Shown one piece after another: positions 19,308 through 28,426 of a DNA stretch of 64,000 bases. Origin of the DNA: DATFQE01 sp963738205 (GTDB lineage Bacteria; Actinomycetota; Thermoleophilia; Gaiellales; Gaiellaceae); NCBI GenBank assembly GCA_963738205.1, contig CAVTVQ010000007.1, positions 372,001-436,000 of the forward strand, written 5' to 3'. Made by a program: the position numbers and the translations under genes. The number at the start of each line of letters is the position of its first letter. The stretch's first letter is position 1. The notes below the pieces were generated by a model, which was given only the letters and a program-made list of their open reading frames with translations, was not told the DNA's origin and searched no databases.

Positions 19308-20636
19308 TCATACGGGACTCGGTTCCTCCAGCGTCCGCCCGAGCCGCACGACCTCGACCGCCCCGCCGTCCGCGTCCTCCGGCAGCAAGCGCCAGCAGTC
19401 GATCACGACCGGTCTTGCGGCCCTCCCGCTCGACCGCCTCGGTCGGAAGCTCGGCGAACTCGGGCCACGGCGTAGCGATCACCGCTACGTCGGAGTGCGC
19501 GAGCAGCTCCGCGACGGACGAGGAGCCGCGCGCGAGGCCTCCGAGCGCCTCGACGCCGGCCTCGGTCGCGACCGGGTCGTAGACGTTGACCTCGTAGCCG
19601 GCGTTCCCGAGCAGCCGCGCGAGTGCGATACCGGGGCTCTCTTCGATACGGCGGTATCGGGCTTGTACGCCAGGCCGAGGATGCCGACCGCGTTTCCCGC
19701 CTTGAGCCGGGACTGAACGAGACGCGCGAGCCGATCCGTTTGCGCGTTGTTGACGGCGTCGGTCGCCTCGGCGAGCAGCGGCTCGGCGCCGAGATCGCGC
19801 GCGAGGACGGCGAACGCCTTGTTGTCGCGGGGGAAGCAGGGACCGCCGTAGGAGATCGCTCCCCGGAGGTACTTCGCCCCGATCCTCGTGTCCAGGCCGA
19901 GGGCGCCGGTGACCTCCTCGACGTCGGCGCCCGGGAGGCGTTCGCACATGTCAGCGAGGGCGTTCGCGTAGGAGATCTTCATCGTGACGTATGTGTTCAC
20001 GGCGATCTTCGTCAGCTCGGCGTTGACCAGGCTCATGCGGCGAAACGGTGGATCGTTCTCGACCACGCCGGCGTAGAGGCGCTCGTGCAGGTCGCCGGCG
20101 CGGGCATCCGATTCCCCGATAAGCACCATGTCCGGCTCGAGCATGTCGCGGATGACGTTTCCCAACGCGATGAACTCCGGGCTGTAACAGAGCCCGAGCG
20201 TTTCGCCGACACGCCGGCCCGAGGCGCTCTCGAGCGCGGGGCGGATCTCCGCGTCGCAGGACCCTGGCATGACGGTGCTCCCCACAACGACGACGTGGTA
20301 GTCGTCGCGACCGCTCAGGCTACGCCCGATCTCCTGGACAGCGGCGAGGACGTGCTGGTTCGAGAACGCCCCACGCTCGTCGGACGGCGTCGGGACGATC
20401 AGGATCGACAGCTCGGCGTCGGCCGCGACGCCGAGGTCCGTCGTGGCGCTGAGCCGGTCGGCCGAGGCTGACACGAGATCCTGGAGGCCCGGTTCCTCGA
20501 CCGGCGCACGGCCCTCGTTCAAAAGGCCCACCGCTTCCGGGTTCACGTCGATGCCGAGAACCTGGTTGCCCTTGCTCGCGAGTACAGCGGCGAGTGGGGC
20601 CCCGAGCTTTCCGAGTCCGACGACGGCGACGTGCAT
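19308..20636 (-). CDS. UDP-glucose/GDP-mannose dehydrogenase family, two frame breaks near C-terminus
   Basis: NAD-dependent oxidation of a nucleotide hexose to the uronic acid. GLGKLGAPLAAVL (7-19) is the NAD-binding glycine motif, Lys210 lies in NAELTKIAVNTY, and Cys267 in YGGPCFPRDNKAF is the catalytic thiol. After LAYKPDTAV (about 19640) the frame changes to IEESPGIALARLLGNAGYEV. Near 19413 an extra G (ACCGGTC for ACCGTC) breaks it again. The corrected end is VVRLGRTLEEPSPV with TGA 19310-19308. About 442 residues when corrected, normal for the family. ATG 20636 overlaps the preceding stop (TGATG). UDP-glucose or GDP-mannose could be the substrate. Confidence 0.88.
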
Positions 20637-21484
20637 CAGCGGCCGGGAGCCCGAGCTGTGACGAGCAAGTGCCAGCCGAAGCGGCGCTCGAACGCTCGGA
20701 ACAGGAGGTCGGGCATCCAGCGGAAGTACGGCTGTTTCACGTAGCGGTACTCGACGTAATCGCGGATCCGGTAGGGGAAGACGTGATCCACGCTCACGTC
20801 CTGCACCTCGAACCCGGCATGCTCGACGAATTCACGCCCGCCGCTCCGCGTGTAGGAGAACGTCACGGGACAGCCCGTCTCGGCTTCCGAGTGCCGCGCG
20901 ACGAGCTCGTCTGTCTTCCAGAAGCGCCCACGGCCTTGAGCCGCCACGATCCAGAAGACCTTCCACGAGTGGCGGTGGTAGACCATCAGCTTCAGCGTGC
21001 CGCCGGGCGCCACGAGCTTGCGCATCTCGGCCAGCGCCCGCTCGGGATGCGGCGTGTGGTGGATGACGCCGAACGAGTAGACGAGGTCGTACGGCTCCTC
21101 GTCGCCCAGCGCGGACGTCAGCTCCTCCGCGTTCGCCTGGACGAAACGGATGCGGTCGGCGACGCCCATGACGTCGGCGCGCTGCTCGGCGATCCGAAGC
21201 GATTCGCCCGAGAGCTCGACCGCGGTCAGGTCGGCTCCGGCCCGGGCAAAATTGATCGAGTCGGTGCCGATGCCGCACCCCACCTCGAGCACCCGCTTGC
21301 CCTTCCACCGATCGAACTCGGCGAACCCGGGAATGTGGGGCTCGACCATGTACTTGCGGGCCTCGACCTCGTCGAAGTACTCCTTCGACCCGACCGGCTT
21401 GGTCGAGTGGCGGATGTTGCAGGGGCGAGCGTCCCAGTATCGCTGGACGTCGGCGATGGATTTGTCCGTCGAGCCTTGAACCAT
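20636..21484 (-). CDS. Class I SAM-dependent methyltransferase
   Basis: 282 residues from ATG 21484. In-frame codons continue to 21547, but MVQGSTDKSIADVQRYWDARPCNIRHS is the usual family start. SAM site KRVLEVGCGIGTDSINFA, then LTAVELSGESL, YSFGVIHHTPHPERAL and APGGTLKLMVYHRHSW. The C-terminal region (FPYRIRDYVEYRYVKQPYF) is aromatic-rich. Stop overlaps the dehydrogenase start. Probably O-methylates a sugar of the repeat unit. Intact. Confidence 0.88.
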   Translation of the reverse strand: MVQGSTDKSIADVQRYWDARPCNIRHSTKPVGSKEYFDEVEARKYMVEPHIPGFAEFDRWKGKRVLEVGCGIGTDSINFARAGADLTAVELSGESLRIAEQRADVMGVADRIRFVQANAEELTSALGDEEPYDLVYSFGVIHHTPHPERALAEMRKLVAPGGTLKLMVYHRHSWKVFWIVAAQGRGRFWKTDELVARHSEAETGCPVTFSYTRSGGREFVEHAGFEVQDVSVDHVFPYRIRDYVEYRYVKQPYFRWMPDLLFRAFERRFGWHLLVTARAPGR

Positions 21485-21562
21485 GGGAGCCCCGAGGCAA
21501 TCTTGCCAGGTCGAAGGATCGTTCCCCTCGACCGGCCGACGCGTCACCGTAGCAAGCTCAGG

Positions 21563-22489
21563 TCAGCGGTCATGGGCGACGACCGTTGACTGCTTCGACA
21601 CCGCCGTGGCCTCGGCGAAGCGCCGCCTCATGTATTCGAGGCGCTCATAGCTCGCGGCGATCGTCGCCGCGCGCCCGAGCAGCTCGCGCGCCCGTTCGGA
21701 AGGACCTTCGAGCCCGATCAGCGCCTCGGCCGCCCAGCAGTAGATGCCCGCCGCAGCTTCGTCGCGCTCACCCGCTAGCTCTGAACGCCGTTCGACGTGG
21801 CGATCGAGCGCGGCGAGCTTGTCGGCGCAGAACTGCTCGTAGTTCCCGGCCCGACGGCTCATGCTGTTGGCGCTGTGCCTCACGGTGCCGAGCACGTCCT
21901 CGGTTCGTCGGATCGGCAGCTGCGACAGGCGAAGCCAGAGGTCGAAGTCGGCGCACGTCTTCAGCTCCGGGTCGAAGCGGAGCTCGGATCCGCACATGCG
22001 CGGCGAGAAGAACGATTGCGCAAACGGTGGGACGAGCTCGCAGCGCATGACCGCGTGCAGGTCGAACTCGGCAGGGGCGAACACGCCGGCACTGCGGCCC
22101 TCTGCATCGATGATCTGGGCGGCCCCGTAGATCGCCGCCGAACCGGCGTTCGCGCCGAAGAGGTCTACGGCTCGCTCGAGCGCGTCAGCCTCGAGCAGGT
22201 TGTCGGCGTCGAGTGTGGTGACGATCGCGCCCGAGCACCGTACGAAGGCGCGGTTGTACGCGTCTCCGATCCCGCCGTCGGGCTCGGAGACGACTTCCAG
22301 GCGCTCGAACGGCCGCGCCGAGATGAACTCCACGGTGCCGTCGGTCGACTCGGCGTCCTGGACGATCACCTCGAAGTGGCCGTACGTCTGGCGCTCGAGC
22401 GACGCCATCGCCTCGGTGAGGTACGGCATGCCGTTCTTCGTGCAGACGACGACGGAAAGCAGCGGTCCCCGCCGAGGGGGATCAGACAC
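21563..22489 (-). CDS. GT2-family glycosyltransferase
   Basis: 308-residue GT-A enzyme of the 'KNG' type: LLSVVVCTKNGMPYLTEAM, VIVQDAESTDGTVE, SEPDGGIGDAYNRAF, and the metal site TTLDADNLLEADAL. LKTCADFDLWLRLSQL lies in the second half, followed by a helical C-terminal tail (AEALIGLEGPSERARELLGRAA). GTG 22489 overlaps the stop of the upstream C-methyltransferase gene by 8 bp. Complete. Transfers one sugar from an NDP donor. Specificity not readable. Confidence 0.9.
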   Translation of the reverse strand: MSDPPRRGPLLSVVVCTKNGMPYLTEAMASLERQTYGHFEVIVQDAESTDGTVEFISARPFERLEVVSEPDGGIGDAYNRAFVRCSGAIVTTLDADNLLEADALERAVDLFGANAGSAAIYGAAQIIDAEGRSAGVFAPAEFDLHAVMRCELVPPFAQSFFSPRMCGSELRFDPELKTCADFDLWLRLSQLPIRRTEDVLGTVRHSANSMSRRAGNYEQFCADKLAALDRHVERRSELAGERDEAAAGIYCWAAEALIGLEGPSERARELLGRAATIAASYERLEYMRRRFAEATAVSKQSTVVAHDR

Positions 22490-23735
22490 CGACGGCCTCG
22501 GCGGCCTCGACGCGGGGCTCGGGAAGCGGCACGACGAAGCTGCCGCGGAACCCTTTGCGCGTGAGGTTGTCGCGGAGTTCGGCCGCGATGTGCCACGAGA
22601 GTAGGAGGGCGTACTCGGGCTGGTCGTCGTACAGCCTCTGCTCGTCGAGAACCGGGATCGCCGTCCCCGGGAGGTACTTGTCGAGCTTCTTCGACGTCGA
22701 GATCTCAAGCACGCAGTCGACGATCCCGTCGTCGAGGCCGACGTAGTTGACGAGGGTGCTGGCCCGCGACGGAGCCCCGACCCCGTAGATCCGAGCGCCG
22801 TCCGCCTTCAGGTGGCGCAACAACGCCAGGAGCTCGAGCTTCGAGCCGAGGACACGCCGGCGGAAGTCCGGAATCCAGGACTCGTCGGCCAGGCCGCGCT
22901 GTCGCTCCTCGCCGAGAAGCAGCTGAACGCTCGGGTCGGGCGCGACGCCGGCTTTCGTCGCGTAGACGCGAATCGATCCACCGTGCGTCGGGATCCGCTT
23001 CACGTGCACGACCCTGAACCCGTGCTGCCGCAGGAGCGCCGCAATGCTGGTCAGCGAGTAGTAGCGCAGGTGCTCGTGGTAGATCGTGTCGTACTGGAGC
23101 GTCTCGATCAGGTCGCCGAGATAGTGCGACTCGGACACGAAGATCCCCTCGCTGCCGACGAGGCGTTCGATGGACGCGACTACCTCGTGCACGTCTGGGA
23201 TGTGCGCGAACACGTTCGCCGCCGTCACCACCCGTGGCCGGCCGTAGTCGGCCAAGACGCGATCGACGCTGTCGGCGCCGAAGAAAGCTTGCAGGGTGGG
23301 AATGCCGCGCTTCCGGGCAATCGCGCCGGTGTCGGTCGGCTCGATCCCGAGCACTCGGTGCCCTCCTTCCGCGAAGTCCGCCAGCAGCGTGCCGTCGTTC
23401 GACCCGACGTCGACGACGAGATCGTCGGCGTCGAGATGAAACCGCTCCTTCACCTCGCGATAGAGGTCGGCGAAATTCTCGCGAAGCACCCGCGTTGAGC
23501 CCGAGGTGTACGGATAGCCGGGCGGGAATAGCACGGCAGGGTCGACAGCGAAGCCGAGCTGCGCGAGGTGACACGCAGGGCAGACGAGCAGCTCGGCCGG
23601 GTACCACGGCTCCGCGTCCGCCGGCGCGCCGAGCCGACGCATGCTGTTCACCGGCGGGAGGAAGCCGAGAAAGAGGGCCGACCGCAGGTCGCTCGCGCCG
23701 CAGATCTGACACGCGGAGATCGGCCCGAGGCTCAC
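22482..23735 (-). CDS. NDP-hexose C-methyltransferase (three-domain type)
   Basis: Resembles the deoxysugar C-methyltransferases of antibiotic and O-antigen pathways, with an N-terminal zinc-ribbon-like part, a SAM domain and a C-terminal Rossmann-like domain. N-terminus: CQICGASDL and, about 40 residues on, CPACHLAQLGF (C-x2-C pairs). SAM site VVDVGSNDGTLLADFA, then the family segment ESHYLGDLIETLQYDTIYHEHLRYYS, and C-terminal YGVGAPSRASTLVNYVG. GTG 23735 follows the epimerase stop by 10 nt. ATG 23777 would also be in frame, but would overlap that gene. Would methylate a 4-keto-6-deoxy sugar nucleotide, implying a branched sugar in the polymer. Confidence 0.9.
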   Translation of the reverse strand: MSLGPISACQICGASDLRSALFLGFLPPVNSMRRLGAPADAEPWYPAELLVCPACHLAQLGFAVDPAVLFPPGYPYTSGSTRVLRENFADLYREVKERFHLDADDLVVDVGSNDGTLLADFAEGGHRVLGIEPTDTGAIARKRGIPTLQAFFGADSVDRVLADYGRPRVVTAANVFAHIPDVHEVVASIERLVGSEGIFVSESHYLGDLIETLQYDTIYHEHLRYYSLTSIAALLRQHGFRVVHVKRIPTHGGSIRVYATKAGVAPDPSVQLLLGEERQRGLADESWIPDFRRRVLGSKLELLALLRHLKADGARIYGVGAPSRASTLVNYVGLDDGIVDCVLEISTSKKLDKYLPGTAIPVLDEQRLYDDQPEYALLLSWHIAAELRDNLTRKGFRGSFVVPLPEPRVEAAEAVGV

Positions 23736-23745
23736 TGGTCCGACG

Positions 23746-24690
23746 CTAACCAATCGCTCCGAGGAGTTGTCGGGCATACCAGTCGTACGTTCGGCGGAGC
23801 CCCTCCTCGAGGGAAATCGTCGGACTGAGGCCGAGCGCGCGCTCGGCCCGGGAGACATCGGGCAAGCGGCGGTCGGTGCCCGCCTGCTCGAACGGCACAT
23901 AGCGCGGGCTGATCGTGCGTCCGGTCACGCGCTCGAGAACGGCGATCAGGCCGTTGATCGAGTACTCCTCGGCCGGGTTCCCGAGATTGAAGATCCCGTC
24001 CGCTGCCGCGTCCGCGGTCAGTGCGGCCGCGGTCGGGGCGACTGCGTCGTCGACGTAGCAGAACGCACGGCGCTGGCTGCCGTCGCCCTGCACCGTGAAC
24101 TCCTCGTCCCGAAGCAGCCTCGAGATGAACTGCGGAACAACATGGTCCCAGCCCATCGCCGGGCCGTAGACGTTGTGGTAGCGGAGAATCACCCACTCGA
24201 ACCCGTAGCGGCGAGCCGTGTTGGCGACGACGAGCTCGCCCGCGATCTTGCTGGCCCCGTACGACCACCGCGGATTGGTCGGGTCGGGAACGACGAGAGG
24301 CGCGGACTCCGGCGTCGGGAACTCGCTCGGGATGCCGTACACCTCGGACGACGACGAGAAGACAAGCCGCCGCACCTCTTCGACGGCGCATGCCTTCGCA
24401 ACATTGAGCACGCCTCGGAGGTTGACGTCGAGCACGGTGTCCGGGATCTCGTAGAAGTTTCGTGTGCCCTGGACGGCCGCGAGGTGCACGACTGCGTCGA
24501 CACCTCGACACGCCGCTCGCACAGCCTCGGCGTCGCGCACGTCGCCGTCGAGTGCCTCGACCTCAGCCGGTGAGTCGGCGCTCCCGCGGGAGCCATCGTC
24601 AAGGACTCGAATGTCCGCGCCTTGCGCAAGCAGGTCCTTGACCAGCCGAGCGCCGATGAACCCGCGCCCTCCGGTGACGAGGACCCTCAC
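23746..24690 (-). CDS. NAD-dependent nucleotide-sugar epimerase/dehydratase
   Basis: 314-residue extended SDR. VRVLVTGGRGFIGARLV (G-x2-G-x2-G), VVHLAAVQG, FSSSSEVYGIPSEFP, RWSYGASKIAGEL (Y-x3-K), RYHNVYGPAMGWDHVVPQF, FTVQGDGSQRRAFCYVDD, and the C-terminal RYVPFEQAGTDRRLPD. Most like UDP-glucose 4-epimerase-type enzymes, but 4-epimerase, 4,6-dehydratase and decarboxylase cannot be separated by eye. GTG 24690 overlaps the Nudix stop (GTGA). Complete. Confidence 0.87.
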   Translation of the reverse strand: MRVLVTGGRGFIGARLVKDLLAQGADIRVLDDGSRGSADSPAEVEALDGDVRDAEAVRAACRGVDAVVHLAAVQGTRNFYEIPDTVLDVNLRGVLNVAKACAVEEVRRLVFSSSSEVYGIPSEFPTPESAPLVVPDPTNPRWSYGASKIAGELVVANTARRYGFEWVILRYHNVYGPAMGWDHVVPQFISRLLRDEEFTVQGDGSQRRAFCYVDDAVAPTAAALTADAAADGIFNLGNPAEEYSINGLIAVLERVTGRTISPRYVPFEQAGTDRRLPDVSRAERALGLSPTISLEEGLRRTYDWYARQLLGAIG

Positions 24691-25229
24691 AGCTTCAGGC
24701 GCCCCGACAACACGGCCAGTCCGACGATCCCAACGTGCCCCGCGAGGTTGAACTCGCCGCGTATGACGAGGTGCTCGAGTTCGCCGGGAGTCACGAACAT
24801 GAGCTCGAGCTCCTCGTCGCCCATCGGGTGTTCGTTGACGACGCGCGCTGCCGGAGCGAAGAAGGCCCACTGCTGGGTCTCCATCCGACCGGAGTCGACA
24901 TGCAGCTGACCAAGCAGCACGAGGTCGCGAGCTTCGCAACCGGACTCCTCGAGCAACTCCCGCCGTGCGGCGGCCTCCGGCGTTTCGCCGGGATCTACCG
25001 CGCCGCTCGGCAACTCGAGGACGCTTGTTTCCACAGCGGGGCGGTACTGGCGAACCAGCGGGATGCGCAGGTCCGGTGTGACGGCCAGGATCGCCGCGTA
25101 GCCACCCGTCCGCACGGACCAGAACGTTTCCACGCCGCGCCGGCCCCCGAGGTCGACGTCCTTCTCGACGACATGCATAAAGGGGCTCTGCCAGGCCAAC
25201 CGGCGGTCGATGATCTGTTGCGCTGTCAC
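24687..25229 (-). CDS. Nudix hydrolase (ADP-sugar pyrophosphatase-like)
   Basis: 180 residues. A full Nudix box G-x5-E-x7-REU-x-EE-x-G-U is visible in GAVDPGETPEAAARRELLEE continuing SGC. Flanking features AILAVTPDLRIPLVRQYRPAVE and GELEHLVIRGEF are like ADP-ribose/ADP-sugar pyrophosphatases, which split NDP-sugars to sugar phosphate. GTG 25229 overlaps the aminotransferase stop and its own stop overlaps the epimerase start, so it is firmly inside the sugar operon. May act on a nucleotide sugar to control its pool or remove a dead-end product (inference). Confidence 0.88.
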   Translation of the reverse strand: MTAQQIIDRRLAWQSPFMHVVEKDVDLGGRRGVETFWSVRTGGYAAILAVTPDLRIPLVRQYRPAVETSVLELPSGAVDPGETPEAAARRELLEESGCEARDLVLLGQLHVDSGRMETQQWAFFAPAARVVNEHPMGDEELELMFVTPGELEHLVIRGEFNLAGHVGIVGLAVLSGRLKL

Positions 25230-26341
25230 GAGACAGCAGCGGGCCGTCGCGCGGCGACGAAACCGCGCACGGCCTCGCCGACCGTCGCCACGTCTCGCCG
25301 CGTCAGCGACAAGGCCGAGGGCAGCCACAGACCGTGCCGCGAGACAGAGGTCGCGTTCGGAAACGAGACTCCGTCCGCTGTGTCCTGAAGCTGCGTGTGC
25401 AATGGGAACCAGAACTCGCGAGGGTCGGCGCCGCAGTCACGTAGCTGCTCGACCAGGAGGTCGCGATGGTCCACGAGAACGTCGACCCAGTTGTGGGCCT
25501 CCCCGCCGTGGCGGTCCCCGCCGACGAGCCGCACCTCCGGTTCGAGGCCCTCGAGCTCTTCGGCATACCAATCCTCGAGTGCACGCACGTGTGCGTGCCG
25601 ATCCTCCAACCGGTCGAGCTGTACGAGGCCGATCGCCGCGTGGACGTTCGTCAGCTTGAAGTTGAAACCGAACACGGGATGTGCGTCGGCACCGCCGGTT
25701 CCACGGCTGGCGCGGCCCTGGTCCTTGAGCTCGCGGACTCGCCTGGAGACCTGAGGATCTTCGGTGACAACCACGCCACCTTGTCCGGTCGTCACCACCT
25801 TCGTCGGCGCGAACGAAAACGCCGCCGCGTGACCGAAGGATCCGAGAGGGCGGCCGGAGAGACGCGAGCCGAGCGCCTCTGCCGCGTCCTCCACGACCGC
25901 GAGGCCGTGCCTGCCCGCAAGGGCGACGATCTCCTCGACGGAGCCGCCGCGACCATTGACGTGGACCGGGACGATCGCTCGCGTCTTCGGCGTCAGCGCC
26001 TGCTCGACAGCGGCCGGGTCGAGCGAGAAGTCCGTCGGACGGACGTCGGCGAGAACAGGTCGGGCACCCGCGAGCCGCACGGCATTCGCGGTCGCCACGA
26101 AGGTCAGGTCCGGCACGATCACCTCGTCTCCCTGGCGAACACCGGAGGCGACGAGGGCGCAGTAGATGGCCGCGCTCCCGCTCGAGACGCCGACCCCGTG
26201 GGCGACACCGGCGATCGAGGCGATGCGCGCTGCGAACCGTTCCGTTACCTCCCCATCGTTCGGATACCCCGATGCGAGTACGCCGGCGACCGCCTGCGCC
26301 TCCTCCTCACCGAGGACGGGGTGCCACCACGGAATCGTCAT
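25226..26341 (-). CDS. DegT/DnrJ/EryC1/StrS sugar aminotransferase
   Basis: PLP enzyme that aminates a keto-sugar nucleotide. 371 residues, normal length. GVSSGSAAIYCAL (51-63) binds cofactor phosphate, EDAAEALGS (151-159) carries the PLP-ring aspartate D152, and Lys181 in FAPTKVVTTGQGG is the Schiff-base lysine. FNFKLTNVHAAIGL lies after it. ATG 26341 overlaps the dehydrogenase stop (ATGA). Together with the upstream WecC-type dehydrogenase and downstream epimerase it suggests an amino-uronic or amino-deoxy sugar. Complete. Confidence 0.94.
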   Translation of the reverse strand: MTIPWWHPVLGEEEAQAVAGVLASGYPNDGEVTERFAARIASIAGVAHGVGVSSGSAAIYCALVASGVRQGDEVIVPDLTFVATANAVRLAGARPVLADVRPTDFSLDPAAVEQALTPKTRAIVPVHVNGRGGSVEEIVALAGRHGLAVVEDAAEALGSRLSGRPLGSFGHAAAFSFAPTKVVTTGQGGVVVTEDPQVSRRVRELKDQGRASRGTGGADAHPVFGFNFKLTNVHAAIGLVQLDRLEDRHAHVRALEDWYAEELEGLEPEVRLVGGDRHGGEAHNWVDVLVDHRDLLVEQLRDCGADPREFWFPLHTQLQDTADGVSFPNATSVSRHGLWLPSALSLTRRDVATVGEAVRGFVAARRPAAVS

Positions 26342-27579
26342 ACCTCGGCCGGGGTGGGGATGCGCCCTTCGAAGAACCCCCAGACGTCGACGACCTCCTT
26401 CTCGGCAGGGAGGGCGAGGTCGCGATAGGCTTCGTGCGGAGCTCCAAGCACGATGATGTCGCTCTCCGCGACCAGCTGCTCGGCTGGAACGAACGTCGGG
26501 TGGTCGACGAACGCGTCCGACGCGAGCACTCGCGCGCCGCGGAAGGTCAGCAGCTTGCGGAGTTTGAAGGCGAGGGAGTCCCGCGTGTCGTCGATCTCAC
26601 GTTTGAACGTCATCCCGAGTATCCCGACAGTTTTCCTCCGGAGATCGTGGTGCTCCGAAAGCTGCTCGACGATGAACTCCACGAGCCCCTCATTTACCAC
26701 CATGGCTGCATGCCCGAGGTGGAAGCGCGAGCGCTCGAACGCAGACAGCTGCATCGTGTCCTTGAGCAGGCAGGGGCCGGCCGTGAAGCCCGGCGGCGGG
26801 AAGTCGGAGGCTCGGTCGTACCCGTCGGTCATCGCGTGATGGATCCGGAAGAAGTCGAGCCCTCGATCCTCGGCGATCATGTAGAACTGGTTCGCGATCG
26901 CGAACTGGATGTACCGCCACGAGTTGAGGAACAGCTTCGCGAGCTCCGCCTCCTCGACCGCAACCGTAACGAGCCGATCCGTCAGGCGGCGGAAGAGGCC
27001 CAGCGCACCGTCGACTGCCTCATCGGTGAGACCGGAGACGATCTGCGGCAGGCGGTCGAGCTCGGTAATCGCATACCCCTGTGCGATTCGTTCCGGACAG
27101 TAGGAGAGGTGGACCCGGAGGTCGAGGGATGCGAAGTGACGCCCGAGTTCGCGCGTGCTTCCGGGGAAGACGGTGCTACGGAGGACGACCTGATGCCCAG
27201 GACGGAGGTAGGGCGCAATCTCGGTCGCCAGATCGAAGAGCGGCTGGTAACGGGGGCTCAGGTACTCGTCAATCGGCGTCCCGATGGTGATTACGACGTG
27301 CTCGGAGGCGGTGACCGAGTCCAGGCCGTCCACTACTTGCAGCGTCGAGCCGATCGCTTCGCGCAGGAGCGGCTCCGCGCCGTGCTCCAGGAACGGCATT
27401 CGACCTGCGCGAACAGTCTCTTTACGGCCTTCGTCGATGTCGATCAGGGCGACGTTGCGGCCCGCCCGCGCAAGGACGATCCCCAGCGGCAAGCCCACGT
27501 GCCCGCAGCCGCCGATGATGACGACATCGTGGCCATCCACGCGCAGGATCGTATCCTCGCTCGTCGGCGCGTCCACCAC
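26338..27579 (-). CDS. Nucleotide-sugar dehydrogenase (WecC/UDP-ManNAc dehydrogenase-like)
   Basis: 413 residues. NAD site GGCGHVGLPLG (23-33), TPIDEYLSP (101-109), SYCPERIAQGYA (159-170), Lys215 in AELAKLFLNSWRY, and catalytic Cys270 in AGPCLLKDTMQL, where the usual Pro of C-x-P is replaced by Leu. TFKREIDDTRDSLAFKL is the C-terminal signature. The pattern is closest to the UDP-N-acetylmannosamine dehydrogenase branch. Begins at GTG 27579, just after the FkbM stop. Makes a uronic acid precursor in the cytoplasm. Confidence 0.92.
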   Translation of the reverse strand: MVDAPTSEDTILRVDGHDVVIIGGCGHVGLPLGIVLARAGRNVALIDIDEGRKETVRAGRMPFLEHGAEPLLREAIGSTLQVVDGLDSVTASEHVVITIGTPIDEYLSPRYQPLFDLATEIAPYLRPGHQVVLRSTVFPGSTRELGRHFASLDLRVHLSYCPERIAQGYAITELDRLPQIVSGLTDEAVDGALGLFRRLTDRLVTVAVEEAELAKLFLNSWRYIQFAIANQFYMIAEDRGLDFFRIHHAMTDGYDRASDFPPPGFTAGPCLLKDTMQLSAFERSRFHLGHAAMVVNEGLVEFIVEQLSEHHDLRRKTVGILGMTFKREIDDTRDSLAFKLRKLLTFRGARVLASDAFVDHPTFVPAEQLVAESDIIVLGAPHEAYRDLALPAEKEVVDVWGFFEGRIPTPAEV

Positions 27580-27586
27580 CGCTGAA

Positions 27587-28390
27587 CTACTGGACGAGCG
27601 GGAACCGGGGGTTCAGCCAGGTCTGCACGCCGTCCTGGAAGTCCATTCTGCCCCAGGGCGTCTCCGCCGTCGTGCCGCTCGCGTAGTCGTTGACGTTCTC
27701 CCAGCCCAGGGAGGTAAAGAGCTGCCGCAACCGGCGCTCGACCTGCTGTCCGTGCGTGCCGACGTGGACGCGCTGCGCGTTCGCGTCGACGAACGTCGCC
27801 GCCTCCTCGAAGACTGCGGCCTCCGCGCCCTGAATGTCGCAGTGGATTAGCTCGACGCGCTCCAGCGGCTCGAGGAGATCCGAAAGCGTGACTGCGTCGA
27901 CCCTCTCGACACGCTCCGGGCTCCAGGTCCCGTCCGCGATCGCCTGGCCGTACCACGACGCCGGCTGACCCACGCTGAAGTCCACGCTGCCGCGATGCGG
28001 CGCGACGGCTGCCTGCACGAGGTTGGCGTCGATGTCGTTGTCGCGACAGTGCAGCTCGAGCCAGCGAAAGTGCGTCGGCTCGGCCTCGACAGCTGTCAGC
28101 GAGTGGGGGAGCCCACTGTAGGCATGCAACGCAGCGGCCGCGTTCACGATCCACCTTCCGTAGCCGGCCCCGAGCTCAAGCATCGTGAACCTGCCATCAG
28201 CTCGGATCACCGCCTCGAGGACGTCGATCCACTCGAAGAGCTCCGTACCGGCCGGCGGCGGCGTCACCGTCACGAAGCGCAGGTCGTCGACGAAGAACTC
28301 GCGGCGCGTCGTGACGCCGATCCAGTTCGGCAGCGTCCGGCAACCGGCGGCGAACCGGGAGAACACCTCGTGCTGATCGGCGCCGGTCAC
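27587..28390 (-). CDS. FkbM-family methyltransferase
   Basis: 267 residues from GTG 28390 (VTGADQHEVFSRF). SAM motif FTMLELGAGYGRWIVNA, AVEAEPTHFRWLELH, and the FkbM signature ELIHCDIQGAEAAVFEEA. The C-terminus has WGRMDFQDGVQTWLNP. It shares this architecture with the gene at 29048-30001 on the other strand, so the two are paralogues. The start is set by a TATCGT box 6 nt upstream. First gene of the long minus-strand operon running to 8.4 kb or beyond. Likely O-methylates a sugar. Confidence 0.9.
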   Translation of the reverse strand: MTGADQHEVFSRFAAGCRTLPNWIGVTTRREFFVDDLRFVTVTPPPAGTELFEWIDVLEAVIRADGRFTMLELGAGYGRWIVNAAAALHAYSGLPHSLTAVEAEPTHFRWLELHCRDNDIDANLVQAAVAPHRGSVDFSVGQPASWYGQAIADGTWSPERVERVDAVTLSDLLEPLERVELIHCDIQGAEAAVFEEAATFVDANAQRVHVGTHGQQVERRLRQLFTSLGWENVNDYASGTTAETPWGRMDFQDGVQTWLNPRFPLVQ

Positions 28391-28396
28391 CCGCGC

Positions 28397-28402
28397 ACGA
28401 TA
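28397..28402 (-). promoter_or_regulatory. -10-like box TATCGT for the FkbM operon
   Basis: Minus-strand TATCGT ends 6 nt before GTG 28390, implying a leaderless transcript for the long minus-strand operon. Confidence 0.55.
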
Positions 28403-28413
28403 GTCGAGCAAAC

Positions 28414-28419
28414 TACGAT
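28414..28419 (+). promoter_or_regulatory. -10-like box TACGAT for the acyltransferase
   Basis: Plus-strand TACGAT ends 7 nt before GTG 28427. The two opposite boxes sit only 11 bp apart between divergent starts 36 bp apart. Confidence 0.55.
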
Positions 28420-28426
28420 CACCGGA

